Origin: Hafnia alvei
GTDB lineage: Bacteria > Pseudomonadota > Gammaproteobacteria > Enterobacterales > Enterobacteriaceae
DNA: 64,000 bases
Assembly (NCBI RefSeq): GCF_964063325.1
Contig: NZ_OZ061315.1
Span: 3,224,001 to 3,288,000 of the forward strand
Direction: 5' to 3'
Shown: one piece after another, positions 59,725-64,000 of the stretch
Layout: the number at the start of each line of letters is the position of its first letter
Position numbering within the stretch: the stretch's first letter is position 1
Notes under the pieces: generated by a model
Databases searched by the model: none
Told to the model about the DNA's origin: nothing
Seen by the model: the letters and a program-made list of their open reading frames with translations, nothing else
Position numbers and translations under genes: made by a program

Positions 59725-60947
59725 AATAGTAATATGAATATAGTAATTTATGTACGCCCCCCTTATTTGGCAAAAGATAATTGCTGCCAAAACATCAGTT
59801 TGCTATCCTTGTTTTTATACCATCCATGTTTGGTATATTATAACTTTGCCACTTGAAGTAATGCGCCAAGATATTTCCATCGCAATATCTACGACATGAA
59901 AAAAAAGAGATTGATACATTTACAACACAATAATAGCTTACTGGCATCAATGCATTTACCATACAAATTACTCGCAATAAGAAATAAAAGCAGTTAGGTG
60001 ATATCCAGTATAACTCCAGCACTACTGCACCATTAAATTACTACATGAATGACTCACATAACACTGGTTAACTATATTAATATATTACCAACCCGACAAA
60101 TGCATTAGATCACAAACAATTAAAGCTATAGAAGAAAATGGACTTGGATAATGTCATTTTTCATAAAATAACTCATGATTTTCACTCTCAAATTAGTTGT
60201 CTTTTACATATAATTGTGCGTAGGAGAAAAACGGTAATTTAAGCTTATTATTGCCTCAATACCTTTCTCTGGCTTACCTCAATACTACTTCCACTAAATT
60301 AAATTCAAAAATCTTACATGCCGCCATGACTGTCAGCATAACAGATAAGCCTATATCCAAATGTTATCTATTGAACCACGCGAAAATAAGCCTGCTGCCT
60401 TTACAGATTGCGTCGTATTTTTTACTCAATAACGCGCAACAGCAACCATATCAGACGCTTTATTTACACAGGTCGAGGATAGTGTTTAAGGCGTACAGAG
60501 AACAATTTTGGGGATGTGTCATAATTGTGTTTCTAGCCATTGTCTGACTTCATGTTTACGCTAGCACGCACCGCCTCTCAGGGGGATAGGGTTGGTAACA
60601 CAGGACCAGCAATGTCAGCCGATTTAGAATCATACTACATACCCCACCATTACTATCACTTCTCTAGTAACGAATTACGCTTCCCTCTGACCTTGTACTA
60701 ATAGCAACTCGCTATTCCACGATTATGCTGACAGACGTCAGCAAAGGGTTACCCCCTCTCGCTCCTTGCTGTACCGAACGCGTTAGGAATGCCATGGCAT
60801 AACCAATTGTTTTTGATTGCAATAAAAAGTACCTTACACTATATTTCTCATATGCAATCTCCCCTTAGCTGAAGTCATGAGCAGGGTATCCTGAAGTCTA
60901 GGTACACTAATTTTAATTATCTTAACAACACAGTTTAGGCGTACAAA
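59725..60947. other. Long AT-rich region without a clear gene
   Basis: About 1200 bases. A 98-codon plus-strand frame at 60251 has no ribosome site and an unlikely composition. Short hairpins occur but none with a convincing T-run. The right end must hold the promoter of the gene at 60948. A replication origin of the island could lie here, but I see no iterons. Confidence 0.4.
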
Positions 60948-61838
60948 ATGGCCTTTAAACGCTCAGTTTCAACCTATTTTACAAACCCAAAATGCTTCAC
61001 AGACTTTGATGCATTAGCAACAGGCCGTGGTGTGACGCATTCTAAATTCATCATGAATCTGATAGAGAAGGCTTTGTACAATGGCATGAACTCACATCCA
61101 CGCCCCTCATTTCTCGAGAAGGATGCGTTCGCACCTGCATTCACCAAACACACTCGCCTGATATTGACACAAAAACACTCACACTTTATTTTTGAACTGC
61201 AAGATAAGGACAAAATCGAAGTTAAAAAACGCATCTTCGAAAGGGTAGACTTAGGAATTAGAGATGCATTAATTTATCAAATCACTACAATGAAATTTCC
61301 CCAAAATTATAAAAAAAACATAGCTATCGTGATGCTCAAACAGGGGTTAGATATTAGTTACAGTTTAAAGCAGGGTGAAAGTGGGAGCTCATGGGTAACG
61401 TGTAATTTTTCTTGCGACGTAAGTTTTTTCGAGCTAACAGATGCGATATGGTATCAATGCGGTGGCCGTTATGACCTGACAAAAGTGAAATATCATAAGT
61501 ATAATGACATACAAAAAAACCCTGATGCAAAACAACAATTTTCTCTTTTTAAAGAATTACAGCCCTCACCCGACAAAGTCGGCGTTTTTCTTATACCCAT
61601 TATTCCATCAGAAGCAAAATACCCACCCGTGATTAATGAAGAAATATTTTCCTTTAATGATATTAGGGAGTGTGTATCTTCGGATAAACCTCAAGGGATT
61701 TACCTCTACATGACTGGCGTTAATATATACAGCAATGCGGAAAGAGTGAAATTCAGTCAGATTTATATTGTGGATAAGGGGGTAAATATAAGCACTCGAA
61801 CACGGATAAAGACATTAAACAAGAATTGGAGAAAATAA
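60948..61838 (+). CDS. Unknown island protein with RHH-like N-terminus
   Basis: 296 residues, not recognised. The first 45 residues (MAFKRSVSTYFTNPKCFTDF, DALATGRGVTHSKFIMNLIE) look like a ribbon-helix-helix DNA-binding domain (a beta strand, then two helices with THSKFI). The remaining 250 residues have no familiar motif, with alternating beta-like segments (IAIVMLKQGLDISYSL, SSWVTCNFSCDVSFFEL) and a basic C-terminus. No signal peptide. It may be an autoregulated replication or maintenance protein of the island. Confidence 0.5.
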   Translation: MAFKRSVSTYFTNPKCFTDFDALATGRGVTHSKFIMNLIEKALYNGMNSHPRPSFLEKDAFAPAFTKHTRLILTQKHSHFIFELQDKDKIEVKKRIFERVDLGIRDALIYQITTMKFPQNYKKNIAIVMLKQGLDISYSLKQGESGSSWVTCNFSCDVSFFELTDAIWYQCGGRYDLTKVKYHKYNDIQKNPDAKQQFSLFKELQPSPDKVGVFLIPIIPSEAKYPPVINEEIFSFNDIRECVSSDKPQGIYLYMTGVNIYSNAERVKFSQIYIVDKGVNISTRTRIKTLNKNWRK

Positions 61839-62310
61839 GATAAAGTTATTTCCATATAGTTTATTTCACTCCGGGCTCATTAAAAAATTAATACTAACTC
61901 CGCCAGCCTCGAGAATTTAAATGCATAAAAGTCAATTTATTCACGAAAAAATTTTAGCCAAATAAAATCTATGTGAGAATAAAAATAAATTTTATCAATT
62001 GCTCATCAAGGCTATTGAGGATGATTTACTCACTGATAATTATTAATACTAATATCAATGACCAACTAACATCGGGGCACAGATAATCATGACGAAAGCG
62101 ATCTCAATTTTCATATTCCAGCATGTAATTATATCCTGAAAAATCCCAGTTAGTTCTTATTAATGAGTTGATGAAAAACAGCATTAATTAAAAAAAGATA
62201 CATTTTTCAATCTATCTAGAATAATATATAAAAACTTTCAGACCTATATTACCCCTGTGAAAACGGTAGTAGATATGCTGCTATTTTTTTATTTCACTCA
62301 TGGAGGTAAT
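61839..62310. other. AT-rich intergenic region
   Basis: About 470 bases without a gene. Very AT-rich; probably the promoter region of the GTPase gene. Nothing else is visible. Confidence 0.45.
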
Positions 62311-63195
62311 GTGTCCGATAAAACCGAGCAGGGTCTTGATGCCCTAAAACAACAACTCTTCCTTCTTCCCAGTGCACTGTCACATGCCTTGCTGGAGCGC
62401 ATCAGGCAGACCTTACATTACGAACCGATGATTGGCATTATGGGCAAAACGGGAGCGGGCAAAAGCTCGCTCTGTAATGCCCTCTTTCAGCAACCCCTGA
62501 GTCCGGTCAGTGACACCGAAGGCTGCACCCGGGAACCGTTATGTTTCACACTTGATATGGGGGGGCGACGAATGACGCTGGTCGATTTGCCCGGTGCCGG
62601 AGAATCACTGGATTATGATCGTGAGTATCAACAACTCTATCAGGCGCAATTGCCGAAGCTGGACCTCATTCTCTGGGTCATGAAGGCTGATGATCGGGCC
62701 TGTGCTAGCGATGAAATGTTTCATCGATTCCTGCTCAAATGTGGCGTTTCCCCGGGCAGCATTGTCTTTGTCATCAACCAGGCGGACAAAGCAGAACCGT
62801 CTCTGGAGTGGGACCGACAAGCCTGTCGCCCCTCCATCAGCCAGTTGCTGACGCTCACCGCCAGAAGCGCAGCCGTCTCACGCCAGTTCTCCACCCCCTA
62901 TCCCGTTCATGCGGTATCGGCACACACGGGCTACAACCTGAATAGTCTGGTTGAAACACTGATATTCGCCCTGCCACCGGAGGCCAGCAGCGGTGTATTT
63001 CGTCAGGTCAGGGAAGAGCACAGAACCGCGGAGGCCGAATGTACTGCCCGTCAGGATTTCGGCGAGCTTCTGGACGAGCTGTTCAGCTGCGTAGTGGATG
63101 CCATCCCGCTACCAAAGATTATCCGAGAAGGCCTGGGAGCTATACGCGACGGCATCGTAGAGGCAGCGACTTCGCTATGGCACTGGTTTTTTTAA
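62311..63195 (+). CDS. YeeP/YfjP-type GTPase of CP4-like islands
   Basis: About 294 residues from GTG 62311, chosen for the GGAGGTAAT ribosome site. Era-like G motifs are complete: GIMGKTGAGKSSLCNALF (G1), TREP (G2), VDLPGAGE (G3) and VINQADK (G4), followed by a helical C-terminus with an amphipathic or hydrophobic end (SLWHWFF). Homologues YeeP, YfjP and YkfA are encoded in E. coli CP4 islands; their function is not known. The gene is intact. Confidence 0.9.
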   Translation: MSDKTEQGLDALKQQLFLLPSALSHALLERIRQTLHYEPMIGIMGKTGAGKSSLCNALFQQPLSPVSDTEGCTREPLCFTLDMGGRRMTLVDLPGAGESLDYDREYQQLYQAQLPKLDLILWVMKADDRACASDEMFHRFLLKCGVSPGSIVFVINQADKAEPSLEWDRQACRPSISQLLTLTARSAAVSRQFSTPYPVHAVSAHTGYNLNSLVETLIFALPPEASSGVFRQVREEHRTAEAECTARQDFGELLDELFSCVVDAIPLPKIIREGLGAIRDGIVEAATSLWHWFF

Positions 63196-63489
63196 GAACG
63201 CAGAGATAGCTATTGCGTATCCCGGTAGGCGATTTGGAAAAAGGCATGTACCACAACATCTTTCTGACCCAGTCAATCACCCGGCGGGTCTCCTGGATGA
63301 CAGGAAGTGTCCACTCATTTACTCTTTTCTGAGTAATACAGAATTACTCGTTGTAATTCAATCTATTACTGGAATAAAAATATTTTATTTTTCCCCCTGC
63401 TATTCCATTTTGCCGGTCACAACCTATCCATCACATCCTGCATAATAACCCCATGACTTATCTCAGTATTTTTCGTTCATGGAGAACAT

Positions 63490-63597
63490 ATGAATATCAC
63501 GGCGCCTGCGCAGAGACATGACAGCCTGACGCTCAGGTTATCGGTCATTATCAGCCGACTTCCTACAGGTGACGCTCTCTCGATGGGGCGTTGTTAG
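63490..63597 (+). pseudogene. N-terminal remnant of a YafY/WYL-type regulator
   Basis: 35 codons after GGAGAACAT read MNITAPAQRHDSLTLRLSVI then ISRLPTGDAL before a stop. YafY-like regulators of CP4 islands begin RHDxLxxRLxxIISRLxxGExL and continue into an HTH. Here the HTH is lost. It resembles in type, not identity, the fragment at 21381. Confidence 0.5.
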
Positions 63598-63777
63598 ACG
63601 AGATTGGTGTATCTGAATGTGCGCATCGCCGGGATGTGCGTCCACGTCTGCTGTGTCTGGATATCATCCGTAGCAGGCTGTTTTAATTAATGTTTGCTTA
63701 TGGTTTGCTACCACCAAATGCTATCAGGTGGAACTCCGTATTGTTAAAAACCGAAAACTAACCACTGGAAATAGATA

Positions 63778-64000
63778 ATGAAAAAAATTATTGTTATGTC
63801 TGTCCTGGGTACTATGAGTACGGTATCTACACTTTCTCACGCTGCCGAAAATACAAACGGTTTTTATGTCAGTGGCAAAATGGGAACCTCTATTGTATCC
63901 ACGCATGACGCCCAATCTACGTATGCTGATAACGGGATCACCGTTTTAGAAACAAAAACAGCCAATAAAAACAAAGGCGTATTCGGTGGGGGTATTACGG
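63778..64000 (+). CDS. Hra/Tia-like outer-membrane adhesin, partial
   Basis: The first 74 codons, cut by the window edge. A Sec signal (MKKIIVMSVLGTMSTVSTLS) ends near HAA. The mature start, NTNGFYVSGKMGTSIVSTHD, resembles the Hra1/Tia/Hek beta-barrel adhesins (GFYVTGKxGTS), which often lie in CP4-like islands. GGAAATAGATA precedes the ATG. Other OmpA/Ail-type barrels cannot be excluded from the fragment. Confidence 0.65.
   Translation, partial: MKKIIVMSVLGTMSTVSTLSHAAENTNGFYVSGKMGTSIVSTHDAQSTYADNGITVLETKTANKNKGVFGGGIT

Noticed and set aside
60251..60547. 98-codon plus-strand frame in the long AT-rich region
   Set aside because: No ribosome site, unusual composition and no recognisable domain.

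Overview
The window reads as accessory DNA of an enterobacterium (order Enterobacterales). Support comes from an argW-type tRNA-Arg(CCU) used as an integration site, a lambdoid prophage with an enterobacterial early region, an intimin/invasin-type inverse autotransporter, a T6SS fragment, and dbpA and hsdM remnants. A Hafnia-like host is plausible but is inference only. Many genes are broken, so the region looks rearranged. Several breaks are one-base contractions of homopolymers, so some may be assembly errors.

Layout. 1-13.5 kb: a lambdoid prophage read mostly on the minus strand. From right to left it has CI/Cro with periodic operators, a CII-like regulator, a replication protein with internal iterons, an ANR-like regulator, an MT-A70 methylase, a DUF968 protein, a Q-like antiterminator, three tRNA genes, two inverted DUF1883 cargo genes, holin, GH19 endolysin, Rz/Rz1, and small and large terminase (cut by the window edge). 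13.6-19.6 kb: a 1487-residue Avs-like STAND NTPase and the prophage integrase. 19.8-21.3 kb: tRNA-Arg and a second, P4-type integrase that opens an island. 21.4-26.1 kb: IS21 and regulator debris, then a GH3 lipoprotein, an OmpG-like porin and a MurR-like regulator, probably a sugar or muropeptide salvage unit. 26.6-29.3 kb: an hsdM pseudogene fused to a dbpA pseudogene. 30.6-37.7 kb: a 2180-residue adhesin with ten 366-bp repeats and an AT-rich lectin-like tip, plus a small secreted protein. 37.9-41.6 kb: AraC, AbiE and Tn3 remnants, a small two-gene operon and an IS3-family element.

41.6-56.4 kb is the most interesting part. It is a broken T6SS locus on the minus strand: OmpA-domain protein, Hcp, a ClpV-VgrG chimera, and a 595-residue effector chassis. 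The chassis is followed by an array of partial copies of its own C-terminal core. Each copy is joined at a conserved WHMHPV-FLG boundary to a different peptidoglycan-hydrolase domain (GH108, GH19, a GKGD/SYG-type hydrolase, pesticin-like muramidase, and a muramidase fragment), and each is followed by a different exported immunity-like protein, two of them LprI-like. This looks like a cassette reservoir for swapping toxin tips, comparable in logic to Rhs or CdiA orphan modules but on another chassis and limited to cell-wall hydrolases. One small exported gene in the array carries ten CTTTG repeats in its signal peptide and is out of frame with its best start.

57-64 kb: a dead ISL3-type transposase, AlpA and inovirus Gp2-like genes, an unknown RHH-like protein, a YeeP/YfjP-type GTPase and the start of a Hra/Tia-like outer-membrane protein. 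These are typical of CP4-like islands.
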